A DNA stretch of 64,000 nt from Cytobacillus oceanisediminis (lineage in GTDB: Bacteria; Bacillota; Bacilli; Bacillales; Cytobacillaceae): NCBI RefSeq assembly GCF_007830235.1, contig NZ_VLKI01000008.1:50515-114514 (forward strand), written 5' to 3'. The notes below the pieces were generated by a model. It made no database searches, was not told the DNA's origin, and saw nothing but the letters and a program-made list of their open reading frames with translations. The translations under genes were made by a program, and so were the position numbers. Positions 26,377 through 34,579 of the stretch are shown piece by piece. Position 1 is the stretch's first letter. Every line of letters starts with the position of its first letter.

Positions 26377-27363
26377 TTAATAGATTGATTCTTTCCTTTC
26401 AATCCTATTCTTTATTTGCTTAAGCATCAGCAAAAGATTTTGGTCTCTGTCTTCTGGTGCTATTTTCTTATAAAGAACTGAATAAAGTGTCACATCTCTT
26501 AATCTCAAAAATAAAGGCAGTTGGATTTCCCAATCCTTGGGAAGAGGGTTTTTCTCCTGATAGCCTTTTAAAAAAGAATCTAGAAACAACTTTCCAAAAG
26601 CTGACCTTTCATCCGCATTCGCTTCTTTGCAGCGGTATAAAAGGGCGTAATACAAAGGGATGGCAATATCAGAAGCGAGCCAATGATAACAGCAATCATC
26701 AAAATCAAAAATATGTATATCACTGCCATCATAAAAAAAGTTCCCTGAATGGATATCTGTGTGAATAAGGCCAAAGGTGTCCTTGTTTTTCGGAAGTGAC
26801 TGCAGCTGCTTAAGGAGTTCCTTAGTATTTATTATAACCAATTTATCTGCTTCAGGGACATATTTTTCAACATTCAGAAGTTCCTCCTCATCCCATTGCA
26901 TACGGTGGGCTAAACTAAACGGGGGCGTATAAGCTTTTGTTTCTTTATGCATTTTTCCTATAGCCCTTCCCCAGGCTTCAAAAAGTTTCTCATTAAATTC
27001 AGGTGCGGTGACTTTGATTGACTTACCTGGCGCTTTTGAAAAAACGCTGGCATAAAAAAAGGAACCATCCTCTGCAGATACCGACTCTACAATCTTTCCA
27101 TGATCTGATTGAAAAACCTCCGGAACTTTTACGCCCTGCTGATTTAAGTAATTTACCCAGTCTACTTCTGCTAAAATCTCCTCATGCTTGCGGTGGGAAG
27201 AGTGGGTAATCCTCAAAATATATGATTCTTCATTTCTATAAACCTCGTACACATAGTTTTCAAAATCACCAAGTTTTTTGTAATCTTTTTTATCCATTGA
27301 ATAGACTAGAAGAAACTCGCTAAGAATATTCACCGTCATTAAAGCCTCGACAGCTTTTTCCAT
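26377..27363 (-). CDS. Aminoglycoside phosphotransferase (APH)-fold kinase
   Basis: This is a 328-residue soluble kinase-like protein of the APH/choline kinase family. The catalytic loop is IHTDIHSGNFF (H-x-D-x-x-x-x-N), and the metal-binding motif is HIFDFDDC. Members phosphorylate small hydroxyl substrates (homoserine, choline, aminoglycosides, sugars). The context gives no substrate clue, so antibiotic resistance should not be assumed. ATG at 27363 follows GCAGGGG. It converges with the histidine kinase. Confidence 0.8.
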   Translation of the reverse strand: MEKAVEALMTVNILSEFLLVYSMDKKDYKKLGDFENYVYEVYRNEESYILRITHSSHRKHEEILAEVDWVNYLNQQGVKVPEVFQSDHGKIVESVSAEDGSFFYASVFSKAPGKSIKVTAPEFNEKLFEAWGRAIGKMHKETKAYTPPFSLAHRMQWDEEELLNVEKYVPEADKLVIINTKELLKQLQSLPKNKDTFGLIHTDIHSGNFFYDGSDIHIFDFDDCCYHWLASDIAIPLYYALLYRCKEANADERSAFGKLFLDSFLKGYQEKNPLPKDWEIQLPLFLRLRDVTLYSVLYKKIAPEDRDQNLLLMLKQIKNRIERKESIY

Positions 27364-27510
27364 CTATACCCCTGCTTTCTATTTTCAACTATAGAGATTT
27401 CTAAATAATCCCAATTATATATTATTAGAGATAAAATCAAAATAGCTATTTTTAAAGATTAAAGAATAAGGTACACTATATTTAGCTTCACGAAACTTTC
27501 TGCATTTATA

Positions 27511-27727
27511 AAAATATAGGCTCTGTTAAATTTGCCTGTTGATTTCCGCTCTAGTCACTCAGCGAACCACGGGCGGTCCGACGCTCCTCCCGCAGTACAT
27601 TGAATAAGCATCCTTGAATAAACACCGCACGAAGAAAATGCGAATGCTTTTTGGGGGGTCTCGCGCCTTCCGCTACAATCAACAGAGTCAAAAAATCAAC
27701 AATGAGCTTTAACACAGCCTAAATATA
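27511..27727 (+). mobile_element. Miniature inverted-repeat element, copy E (201 bp)
   Basis: The element spans 27519-27719, left end GGCTCTGTTAAATTTGCC and right end GAGCTTTAACACAGCC. The flanks AAAATATA (27511-27518) and TAAATATA (27720-27727) match at 7 of 8. The right flank ends one base before the AAGGAG ribosome-binding site of the MFS gene, so the element sits in that gene's 5' untranslated region or replaces its promoter. Confidence 0.8.
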
Positions 27728-27742
27728 AAGGAGTCCTGTATT

Positions 27743-28978
27743 ATGAGTACGACCGCTGTTTCAGCCCGTCCCTCTTCTCAGCCGCAGCAGGAAACGGCAT
27801 ATCGAATTCTTTTTATCATCGGGCTTTGCCACCTACTAAATGACTCGATCCAATCCGTTATTCCCGCCATGTTTCCAATACTGGAAAAATCAATGGGACT
27901 AACATTTTCCCAGCTGGGAATGATTGCCTTTTCCTTAAATATAGTATCCTCCATTATGCAGCCGGTTATAGGAATGGCTACAGACAAAAAACCTGTGCCC
28001 TTTGCTTTGCCGATCGGATTAACCTTTACTTTATTTGGAGTTTTAGGTTTGGCATTTGCACCTAAATATGAATGGGTTGTTGTTTCTGTCCTGTTCATTG
28101 GATTGGGATCAGCTGTCTTTCACCCTGAGGGATCAAGAGTAGCTTATATGGCAGCCGGTCCACGCAGAGGCCTTGCCCAATCCATCTATCAGGTCGGAGG
28201 AAACACCGGACAGGCTCTGGCACCTGTTATAACAGCGCTCATCCTTGTTCCTCTTGGCCAAGTGGGAGCTGCCTGGTTTACCGTCGTTGCAGCCATTGCG
28301 GTAGGATTATTAATTTATATTGCATTCTGGTATACTGGGCGCCTTCAGCTTGAGCTATCAACATTGAGCAAGAAAAACCAATCAGCTGCCAATTCAAACA
28401 AGAAGATCTCTAAAGCCGTATGGGGAGCGTTGGTCCTCATTCTCTTTTTGATATTTGCCCGATCCTGGTATATTTCCGGGATGACAAATTTCTATGCCTT
28501 TTATGCGATTGAAAAATATTCGTTTTCCATTGGGCAATCGCAGCTCTTTTTATTCGCATTTTTAGTTTCAGGAGCGCTGGGAACCTTTTTCGGAGGTCCG
28601 CTTGCAGATCGATTCGGCAAGAAGACAGTCATCTTTTTATCCATGATTCTCACTGTACCGCTCTCAATCCTGATTCCTTTTGTTCCATCTGCTGTTGCAT
28701 TTATTTTACTGATACTCGGCGGATTCGTTTTAATGTCCAGCTTTTCTGTCACGGTAGTCTATGCACAGGAATTGATCCCCGGCAAAATAGGCACCATGGC
28801 AGGCTTGACAGTTGGCCTGGCATTTGGAATGGGTGCAATCGGCTCCATTGTTCTAGGATATATAGCAGACACTTTTGGGCTCACAAGTATGATCATATTC
28901 ACCGGCTTTCTGCCTGTTCTGGGAATATTGACTTTATTGCTTCCTTCAGACAAAATCGTTTCTGAATGGAACTCATAA
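27743..28978 (+). CDS. MFS exporter of the fosmidomycin-resistance (Fsr) type
   Basis: This is a 411-residue, twelve-helix major facilitator. The start CHLLNDSIQSVIPAMFPIL is the signature of the Fsr group (H-x-x-N/D-D), and GSAVFHPEGSRVAYM, followed by a QVGGNTGQALAP stretch, is typical too. A second-half MFS loop motif is LADRFGKKTV. Fsr proteins export fosmidomycin in some bacteria, but most homologues have unknown substrates. AAGGAG lies directly after a miniature element (copy E). A terminator follows, and the gene is monocistronic. Confidence 0.85.
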   Translation: MSTTAVSARPSSQPQQETAYRILFIIGLCHLLNDSIQSVIPAMFPILEKSMGLTFSQLGMIAFSLNIVSSIMQPVIGMATDKKPVPFALPIGLTFTLFGVLGLAFAPKYEWVVVSVLFIGLGSAVFHPEGSRVAYMAAGPRRGLAQSIYQVGGNTGQALAPVITALILVPLGQVGAAWFTVVAAIAVGLLIYIAFWYTGRLQLELSTLSKKNQSAANSNKKISKAVWGALVLILFLIFARSWYISGMTNFYAFYAIEKYSFSIGQSQLFLFAFLVSGALGTFFGGPLADRFGKKTVIFLSMILTVPLSILIPFVPSAVAFILLILGGFVLMSSFSVTVVYAQELIPGKIGTMAGLTVGLAFGMGAIGSIVLGYIADTFGLTSMIIFTGFLPVLGILTLLLPSDKIVSEWNS

Positions 28979-28983
28979 AATGT

Positions 28984-29010
28984 AAAAGGAGGGAACGTGT
29001 CCCTCCTTTT
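28984..29010. terminator. Bidirectional terminator between fsr-like and hemerythrin-like genes
   Basis: AAAAGGAGGG (28984-28993) and CCCTCCTTTT (29001-29010) form a 10-bp perfect stem with A and T tracts on either side, serving the two convergent genes. Confidence 0.85.
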
Positions 29011-29531
29011 TATATTTCTTTTATTCTTTTGTATAACTCTTCTTTTTCCTCTTCTGATAGAAGATTTTCGGCCATAGGGAACAGAACATTTTCTTCCTTG
29101 GCAAAGTGCTGTGTCAGGGTATAGTATGCATTCTTAATCAGTCCTGCATTATAAGCCATTTCTTGTTCAGTCAGGTTTTCACATTTTTCTGCAGCTGCCA
29201 TGTAAGCTTTTATATAACCTTTAGCCTGGTCATGCTCATATTCCATAACAGCTATAGGGCCAGTTCCTTTCCCGAGGTACTGCTCCATCATACGGAAGAG
29301 CACTCCTTCTTCCCTTTCTGAATGAGGTTCAAGCTCTTGTGTAAAAGTTTGTACTTTTACAATCAACTCTTTAAAAAGCCCCTTGTCAGGTACTTCTTCA
29401 ATTTTTAAGGAGAGCTGAAGCAATTCCTCAAGCATATTTAGCAGTGGAGGATGCTCCTCTTTTAACTGTTTTAAACCTTTACTAAGAATAACAGGACCGT
29501 TTCCCATCATTGCGCTCATACAGCCTTCCAT
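29010..29531 (-). CDS. Hemerythrin-like domain protein
   Basis: This 173-residue four-helix protein has the His/Glu pattern of a di-iron hemerythrin-like domain: H in EEHPPLLNML, H-x-x-x-E in EPHSEREEG, H in EYEHDQAKG and HFAKEENVLFPMAE. Such proteins bind oxygen or nitric oxide, or help repair Fe-S centres. ATG at 29531 follows AGGAGGGG; the frame extends upstream without support. A perfect Fnr site sits 41.5 bases before the predicted transcription start, so anaerobic or NO-linked induction is likely. Confidence 0.82.
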   Translation of the reverse strand: MEGCMSAMMGNGPVILSKGLKQLKEEHPPLLNMLEELLQLSLKIEEVPDKGLFKELIVKVQTFTQELEPHSEREEGVLFRMMEQYLGKGTGPIAVMEYEHDQAKGYIKAYMAAAEKCENLTEQEMAYNAGLIKNAYYTLTQHFAKEENVLFPMAENLLSEEEKEELYKRIKEI

Positions 29532-29562
29532 TCTAAAAACCCCTCCTAAGTTTGATACATAC

Positions 29563-29605
29563 AGTATAAAAGGCAATGAAAGTTTATGTTGTGATAGCCA
29601 TCACA
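29563..29605 (-). promoter_or_regulatory. Fnr-dependent promoter
   Basis: TGTGATAGCCATCACA (29590-29605) is a perfect TGTGA-N6-TCACA Fnr/CRP-type site. On the minus strand the -10 box TATACT is at 29568-29563. With a start near 29556 the site is centred at about -41.5, the class II activator position. There is no good -35 box, as expected for an activated promoter. Confidence 0.8.
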
Positions 29606-29815
29606 GGGGACAAAACATCTGTTTGTTAGTTTTCAAAAAATTTTAACAATTTAGGTGCAATATTTTACTTTGATGCCATATAATAAAAATAAGATATTAA
29701 TTGTAACAGGTCTCATACTTAGCTATAGACTTTCGTTGATCAAAGAGAAAATTACTTAAACGGAAGCTAAACACCCTTAAATAATTGATAAACAAATCGT
29801 TAGGAGGGATTTTAT

Positions 29816-30136
29816 ATGTATCAGCCAAACTATATTGATTTTTACCAAAAATCGCTTATTCCAGCCGAATCATCTGACCCATCCCTTTCTGCTGGCCATA
29901 CCCATTGGCTTATCGCGCTTGAAGGTCAGCTGAAGGAACAAGAAAAAGAATTCTACTGCTGGAAGGTTTCAGTCTATCCATCCAATTCCGAAGGCAGTTT
30001 TTCCTGGAACCAGGAACTATATGCTTCACCGCTGTACGAATGCATCCATCAAGCATTCGATCATGCCAAAGAACTCGAGAATAATGTTAAAGACGCACAG
30101 CTAGGTTTTTTAAAAAGAAAAGAGAAAATTAGCTAA
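29816..30136 (+). CDS. Hypothetical protein (106 aa)
   Basis: This soluble, aromatic-rich protein of 106 residues begins MYQPNYIDFYQKSLIPAES. It has a tryptophan-containing middle (FYCWKVSVYPSN, FSWNQEL) and a helical C-terminus. No family is recognised. The ribosome-binding site TTAGGAGGG precedes the ATG with good spacing, which supports expression. It is followed by a long gene-poor stretch. Confidence 0.55.
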   Translation: MYQPNYIDFYQKSLIPAESSDPSLSAGHTHWLIALEGQLKEQEKEFYCWKVSVYPSNSEGSFSWNQELYASPLYECIHQAFDHAKELENNVKDAQLGFLKRKEKIS

Positions 30137-30411
30137 CCTCTAAATTAACTCCCCTTATGTTTTACCTTTTTTACCTTCAAATGTGAAATAACATACATAT
30201 AGGTATTAACTACCTCTTCAATAAAAATTTATCCGACTGACAAATAATATAATAATGACGATTGATTGATAATGTGGGCAGGAGTGCTAATCATTAGATT
30301 AACTGCAAATTTTCATGTGTAGCGGGCAGTGTTGGAGGCTATTCCCTTCGATTAACTACCATTCTTGAACTGTGTGAAAGGTTTGGGCGTTATTCTATTC
30401 GTTATTTTTTT
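30137..30411. other. Gene-free stretch
   Basis: These AT-rich 275 bases lie before miniature element F. I see no gene, RNA or clear terminator in them. Confidence 0.5.
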
Positions 30412-30504
30412 AACAAAAAAGCTCTGTTAAACTTGTATGTTGATTTACGTTCCAATCAACAGAGTGCCAGAACCAACAATGAGCCTTAACATAGCCAACA
30501 AAAA
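30412..30504 (+). mobile_element. Miniature inverted-repeat element, copy F, short form (77 bp)
   Basis: The element spans 30420-30496, flanked by exact AACAAAAA duplications (30412-30419 and 30497-30504). It has the left end AGCTCTGTTAAACTTG, then TTGATTTACGTTCCAATCAAC, and the right end GAGCCTTAACATAGCC. The GC-rich core is missing, yet the duplication is perfect. Confidence 0.85.
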
Positions 30505-30529
30505 AAGAGCCTAGATTGTCTCTAAGCTC
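30498..30529 (-). terminator. Minus-strand terminator
   Basis: AGAGC (30506-30510) and GCTCT (30525-30529) close a hairpin that runs into eight Ts on the minus strand. It probably ended the decayed gene at 30657-30761. Confidence 0.5.
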
Positions 30530-30656
30530 TCAAGATTATAGGGGGTCAACTGTAAAAGTTCGACCATCTTTAGTTTAACAGGTTCTAATTAAAAAATTAA
30601 GATACTAAAGCACTATTACTTAAAAGCTTTAACGCGGTAACCCAAATCACACCCTT

Positions 30657-30761
30657 TTACGAAAGCATCGCCACTTCCATATAATCAGCGGCTGGACTCC
30701 CGAACTGCTCAGCTTCTTTAGCTAATCTGGCGCCATAGTGACTAAAACCCCATGCTGAAAG
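30657..30761 (-). pseudogene. Remnant of a protein C-terminus
   Basis: A 34-residue open stretch on the minus strand reads like protein (LSAWGFSHYGARLAKEAEQ... ending ADYMEVAMLS, then TAA). It is cut off upstream by a stop. There is no start codon or ribosome-binding site, and a minus-strand terminator follows 130 bases later. I infer the end of a decayed gene; its family is not recognised. Confidence 0.35.
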
Positions 30762-30847
30762 CTATTTCTTCATTCGTTTTCAACTAGCATTAGTACCCTT
30801 ATATAAATTAAATAGTGAATTTCAAAGCTTTAATAGTTTAGATATAA

Positions 30848-30961
30848 CTTGTTAACATTTTGTTAATAAATTTTGGCTACAATAAACATGTACCGAAAAA
30901 AAAGCCCTTTTCATTTACCCCCCTTTTCAAAACCGACCATTATGAATGGGTCGGTTTTTTA
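30848..30961 (+). ncRNA. Candidate C-rich small RNA with promoter and terminator
   Basis: TTGTTAA occurs at 30849 and again at 30860, one helical turn apart, followed by the -10 box TACAAT (30878-30883). The predicted transcript from about 30890 is about 70 nt. It has single-stranded C-rich motifs (GCCCTTTT near 30904 and ACCCCCCTTTT at 30917-30927) and ends with the hairpin AACCGACC/GGTCGGTT (30931-30956) plus Ts. C-rich loops that bind ribosome-binding sites are the mark of RoxS/RsaE and FsrA-type sRNAs. No protein is encoded. Confidence 0.5.
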
Positions 30962-31089
30962 TATTTCTTATAAAACAAACTATTCCATAGAGGAAAAAAG
31001 AAAAGACGATGCTTTTTAGAGCATCATCTTTAATCCGATTATACAATTATTTTAATGGATTACACTTTGTAAAAGTTTGAACCATAAAC

Positions 31090-31374
31090 CTATGCAAGCC
31101 TAAACACAATTCCATGCCCGCCTTTTGGATATTCCCATTTGATATTCTGGTATGGGCATCCGATTCGGCAGCTTCCGCATTCATGGCAGCCTTCGTATCC
31201 GACCTGCATTCTTAGGCCTTCCCATTTGTAAACTTCTGCAGGACAGAATATTGTGCATATCTTGTCTGGGCATTTTGTCATGCAGATATCATGGTCTAAT
31301 ACAGTAAGATGTGATTTTGTATCTGCTTTAAAACGGATCAAATACTGTTTTTCTTCGATCGTTTTTGTTGACAT
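31090..31374 (-). CDS. fixX: FixX ferredoxin-like protein
   Basis: This is a 94-residue ferredoxin of the FixX type, the last gene of fixABCX. Cysteines in CMTKCPDKICTIFCPAEVY and GCHECGSCRIGCPYQNIKW can hold a 4Fe-4S cluster plus remnants of a second. It is thought to receive electrons from the FixAB flavoprotein through FixC. ATG at 31374 overlaps the fixC stop by one base. No clear terminator is seen directly after it. Confidence 0.88.
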   Translation of the reverse strand: MSTKTIEEKQYLIRFKADTKSHLTVLDHDICMTKCPDKICTIFCPAEVYKWEGLRMQVGYEGCHECGSCRIGCPYQNIKWEYPKGGHGIVFRLA

Positions 31375-32669
31375 TATTTCACCGCCTTCCAGGCTCTATA
31401 CATGTCTTGCAGCACGCGGATGGTACCGCGTTCGCTTGTGATGCTCTTCATGATTTCTTTCTGCTTATCTCTCTTAGGTGTTCCATCTACTGTAAAGAAC
31501 TTGCTGGCCGCCCTATTCATCATTGGGACGTATTCTTTGAAGTATTGTGGGTAGTGCTCAAAGGTGTGTGCAGCATCTTTGTATTTTTCCAGGTCTTTTA
31601 TAATGAAACTTTGATAAAGTTTTTCCCTGTATTGATTTAAGCTGGCTTCGCTAAAGTCGTCTCGTTTATTTGCTTCAATAATCGTTTCAGCTGCCATTTT
31701 TCCTGAAGCCATTGCCATATTGGAGCCCTCTCTGTGTATCGCATTGACGAGTTGTGCAGCATCACCAACCAGGAGAACACCATCTCCAGCCACCTTTGGC
31801 ACGGAATGGTAGCCACCTTCCGGAATTAAATGTGCGAGATACTCAGCCGATTCTCCCCCCTCAATCAATGGCCTCACCATTGGATGGGTCTTTAAATAAT
31901 CAAGGAGATCGTAAGGCTTCAGCTTTGCCTTTATCATACTTGAAAGCGTTGTTCCCACACCAATATTGACACTTTCCTTATTGGTATAGATAAAAGCAGT
32001 TCCGAGGTTCCCTTTAGTAGAGTCACCGAAAATCTCTATCGTGCAGCCTTGGTTATCTTCAAGGTTAAAGCGATCATTAATTTTATCTTTCGAGAGATTG
32101 ATTACTTCCATAACCGTCAGTGCTACTTCATCGGGACGGAATTCTTTATGATAGCCCAGTTGTTTGGCAAGCAGGGAATTTACGCCGTCAGCAAGCACAA
32201 CGACATCTGCATAAACATCTCCACCAGGCCGGTCCGTTCTGACACCAACCACTTTTCCGTTTTCTGTAAGACATTCCAATACCACTGTTTCGTTTATTAA
32301 CAGGACGCCTTGTTCGACACCTTTTTTGGCAAACCATTGGTCAAATGGTGCTCGAAGCACAGTGAAATTATTGTATGGCTCTTTCCCCCATTCAAGCCCC
32401 TTATACCCAAAGCTTACGGACGACTCTTTATCCATCATCCAGAAGCGTTGCTCAATGACAGGACGCTCTAACGGAGCCTCTTTCCAGAATTCAGGAATGA
32501 TTTCTTCCATTTGCTTACGATATAAAACGCCGCCCATTACATTCTTGCTGCCAGGATATTCTCCTCTTTCAATCTGCAAAACTTTTAATCCATTTTTGGC
32601 ACAAGTATATGCACACGAGGTCCCTGCAGGTCCTGCTCCGACTACTATTACATCAAATTTCTCAGACAT
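31374..32669 (-). CDS. fixC: FixC flavoprotein, electron transfer flavoprotein-quinone oxidoreductase
   Basis: This is a 431-residue FAD protein of the ETF-QO family. The N-terminal dinucleotide fold is VVGAGPAGTSCAYTCAKNG (about 8-26), and GDGVLLVGDAAQLVNAIHREGSNMAM is the second FAD motif. It takes electrons from FixAB and is expected at the membrane, passing them to quinone or FixX. Its start overlaps the fixB stop by eight bases (32662-32669). Confidence 0.9.
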   Translation of the reverse strand: MSEKFDVIVVGAGPAGTSCAYTCAKNGLKVLQIERGEYPGSKNVMGGVLYRKQMEEIIPEFWKEAPLERPVIEQRFWMMDKESSVSFGYKGLEWGKEPYNNFTVLRAPFDQWFAKKGVEQGVLLINETVVLECLTENGKVVGVRTDRPGGDVYADVVVLADGVNSLLAKQLGYHKEFRPDEVALTVMEVINLSKDKINDRFNLEDNQGCTIEIFGDSTKGNLGTAFIYTNKESVNIGVGTTLSSMIKAKLKPYDLLDYLKTHPMVRPLIEGGESAEYLAHLIPEGGYHSVPKVAGDGVLLVGDAAQLVNAIHREGSNMAMASGKMAAETIIEANKRDDFSEASLNQYREKLYQSFIIKDLEKYKDAAHTFEHYPQYFKEYVPMMNRAASKFFTVDGTPKRDKQKEIMKSITSERGTIRVLQDMYRAWKAVK

Positions 32670-33687
32670 AGCTTATTTCACCGCCTCTTTCGCGCGCTTC
32701 TTTAAATTGCTTTATTAATTTTGGCACGATTTCCATAGCATCACCAACGATGCCATATGTGGCCACATCGAAAATAGGAGCTTCCGGATCTTTGTTAATT
32801 GCTATGATAAACTCGGAATTCTTCATGCCTACTATATGCTGAATGGCTCCCGATATTCCGATGGCAAAATAAATTTTCGGTGTAATGGTTTCGCCTGTCT
32901 GTCCGATTTGCTGTTCATGCGGAAGCCACCCTGCCTCAACTACGTCCCTTGTTCCACCGACTGTAGCTCCTATAGTGTCTGCAAGCTCATGGATCAGCTG
33001 GAATCCCTGCAAATCGCCCATGCCTTTCCCGCCTGCAACAACTACATGCGCGTCAGCTAAATTCACTTTTTTTGTGACATCTTTCACAATTTTAAGTACT
33101 TTTGTGCGCATGTCTTCTTCTTTTAATGTGATGGGCTCTTCTATTACCTCACCCTGTCTGCGGGGATCAGGCTCTAGGGCTTTCATTACTTTTGGACGGA
33201 CAGTGGCCATCTGCGGCCGGTGCTTCTTACAAAGAATGGTTGCCATAATGTTTCCACCGAAAGCAGGCCGGCTTGCCTCCAGCAATCTTTTCTCCAATTC
33301 GACATCCAGCATAGTAGTATCCGCAGTCAATCCAGTGCTTAAATCTGTTGCAACTGCACTTGCAAGATCTTTTCCATTTGCTGTAGCGCCATAAAGGAAA
33401 ATTTCAGGTTTGTATTTTTCGGCAAGATTGATGACTGCCTGCATATAAGATTCTGTCCGGTAATCTTTCATAACTTCATGGTCTATAACATACACTTGGT
33501 CTGCTCCATATGAAATAACCTCCTGGCTTAATGGCTTTACTTTATAGCCTAAAAGAACGCCAGAAAGAGGCACTTCCAGTTTGTCTGCCAGCTTTCTTCC
33601 GGCACCGAGCAATTCCAGGGAAACACCTTCAATTTTCCCATCATTTTGTTCTATGAATACCCATACTCCCCGGTATTCCTCCATCAT
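32662..33687 (-). CDS. fixB: FixB, electron transfer flavoprotein alpha subunit
   Basis: This is a 341-residue ETF alpha subunit. The C-terminal FAD domain contains VVAGGKGMGDLQGFQLIHELADTIGA, GQTGETITPKIYFAIGISGAIQHIVGM and INKDPEAPIFDVATYGIVGDAMEIVP, all classic ETF alpha signatures. It pairs with FixA. In FixABCX systems the alpha/beta pair performs flavin-based electron bifurcation. It is third-from-last in a four-gene operon, 24 bases after fixA. Confidence 0.9.
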   Translation of the reverse strand: MMEEYRGVWVFIEQNDGKIEGVSLELLGAGRKLADKLEVPLSGVLLGYKVKPLSQEVISYGADQVYVIDHEVMKDYRTESYMQAVINLAEKYKPEIFLYGATANGKDLASAVATDLSTGLTADTTMLDVELEKRLLEASRPAFGGNIMATILCKKHRPQMATVRPKVMKALEPDPRRQGEVIEEPITLKEEDMRTKVLKIVKDVTKKVNLADAHVVVAGGKGMGDLQGFQLIHELADTIGATVGGTRDVVEAGWLPHEQQIGQTGETITPKIYFAIGISGAIQHIVGMKNSEFIIAINKDPEAPIFDVATYGIVGDAMEIVPKLIKQFKEARERGGEISYV

Positions 33688-33711
33688 GAGGATCCCCCCT
33701 TATCTTTTCTG

Positions 33712-34536
33712 TTACTGTGGAGCAAATAATTCTTTTTTGTCGCTTAATAGTTCCATGAGCTGCTTAACCTGCTCATCTGCATTCCCTTCCAGCCTTTTTC
33801 CTCCTTCAGGTTTGGGAGGAGTAAACATTTTCCCGACAATCGTAGGAGAACCTTTAAGTCCAAGCTGTGTACGGTCCACATCTTCCAAATCATTTACAGA
33901 CCAAATGACAGGTTCATATCTGGCAGCCTTAATCATATTTGGCATAGGGGAATATTCAATGCTATTAATCTCTTTTTCAACCGTCAGCAGGCACGGGACT
34001 TGGGCCTGTATCAATTCATATCCGCTGGTAATTTTCCTTTTTAGAAGGACTGTACTTTCACTTTCATTCAGTTCTGAGACTTCTATAACGTTCGTTACAG
34101 GGGGAATATCCAGCCTGCGTGCAATCCCAGGTCCTACCTGCCCGGTATCCCCGTCAATTGCATGTTTTCCACAAATAATTAGATCTACAGGATTTTCCTT
34201 CGAAATGCGCTCTAATGCTTTAGAAAGTGCATAGCTCGTTGCCAGTGTATCTGCACCGGCAAATGCGCGGTCTGAAATTAAAAATCCCCGGTCGGCGCCA
34301 ATTTCAATGCTTTTTTTAATAACAGCAGTTGCCTGGGGAGGTCCCATGGATAATACAGAAATAATCCCTTTTCCCAGCATCTTTTTGATTTTCACAGCTT
34401 CCTGGACCGCATGGGCGTCATAAGGGTTTAAAATGGCAGGAGCGCTTCGGCGGTCAAGAGTGTTGGTTTTTGGGTTAATTTTAATGATCTTTGTATCAGG
34501 CACTTGCTTGACACAGACGACAATGTGCATTAACAA
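33712..34536 (-). CDS. fixA: FixA, electron transfer flavoprotein beta subunit
   Basis: This is a 274-residue ETF beta subunit with an AMP/FAD-binding fold. Typical blocks are VVCVKQVPDTK (about 6-16), NPYDAHAVQEAVKIK, VLSMGPPQA and CGKHAIDGDTGQVGPGIARRL. It is the first gene of fixABCX. Upstream lie a GAGGAGGG ribosome-binding site and a cre-like sequence at 34566-34579, so catabolite repression is possible. No nif genes are in the window, so nitrogen fixation is not implied. Confidence 0.9.
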   Translation of the reverse strand: MLMHIVVCVKQVPDTKIIKINPKTNTLDRRSAPAILNPYDAHAVQEAVKIKKMLGKGIISVLSMGPPQATAVIKKSIEIGADRGFLISDRAFAGADTLATSYALSKALERISKENPVDLIICGKHAIDGDTGQVGPGIARRLDIPPVTNVIEVSELNESESTVLLKRKITSGYELIQAQVPCLLTVEKEINSIEYSPMPNMIKAARYEPVIWSVNDLEDVDRTQLGLKGSPTIVGKMFTPPKPEGGKRLEGNADEQVKQLMELLSDKKELFAPQ

Positions 34537-34565
34537 CTTTCCCTCCTCATAACTTAAAGCTAGAT

Positions 34566-34579
34566 AGAAAGCGCTTGCT
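34566..34579. promoter_or_regulatory. Possible CcpA cre site before fixABCX
   Basis: AGAAAGCGCTTGCT matches the CcpA consensus TGWAARCGYTWNCW at most positions. It lies 30-43 bases upstream of the fixA start. Its position inside a leader rather than at a mapped promoter leaves its role open. Confidence 0.45.

Noticed and set aside
26377-27363. Calling the APH-fold protein an aminoglycoside-resistance gene.
   Set aside because: The fold is shared with many small-molecule kinases; nothing around it suggests antibiotic resistance.
31418-31430. GGATGGTACCGCG resembles the T-box conserved motif.
   Set aside because: It lies inside the fixC coding region, on the strand opposite to the gene, with no specifier loop or terminator.
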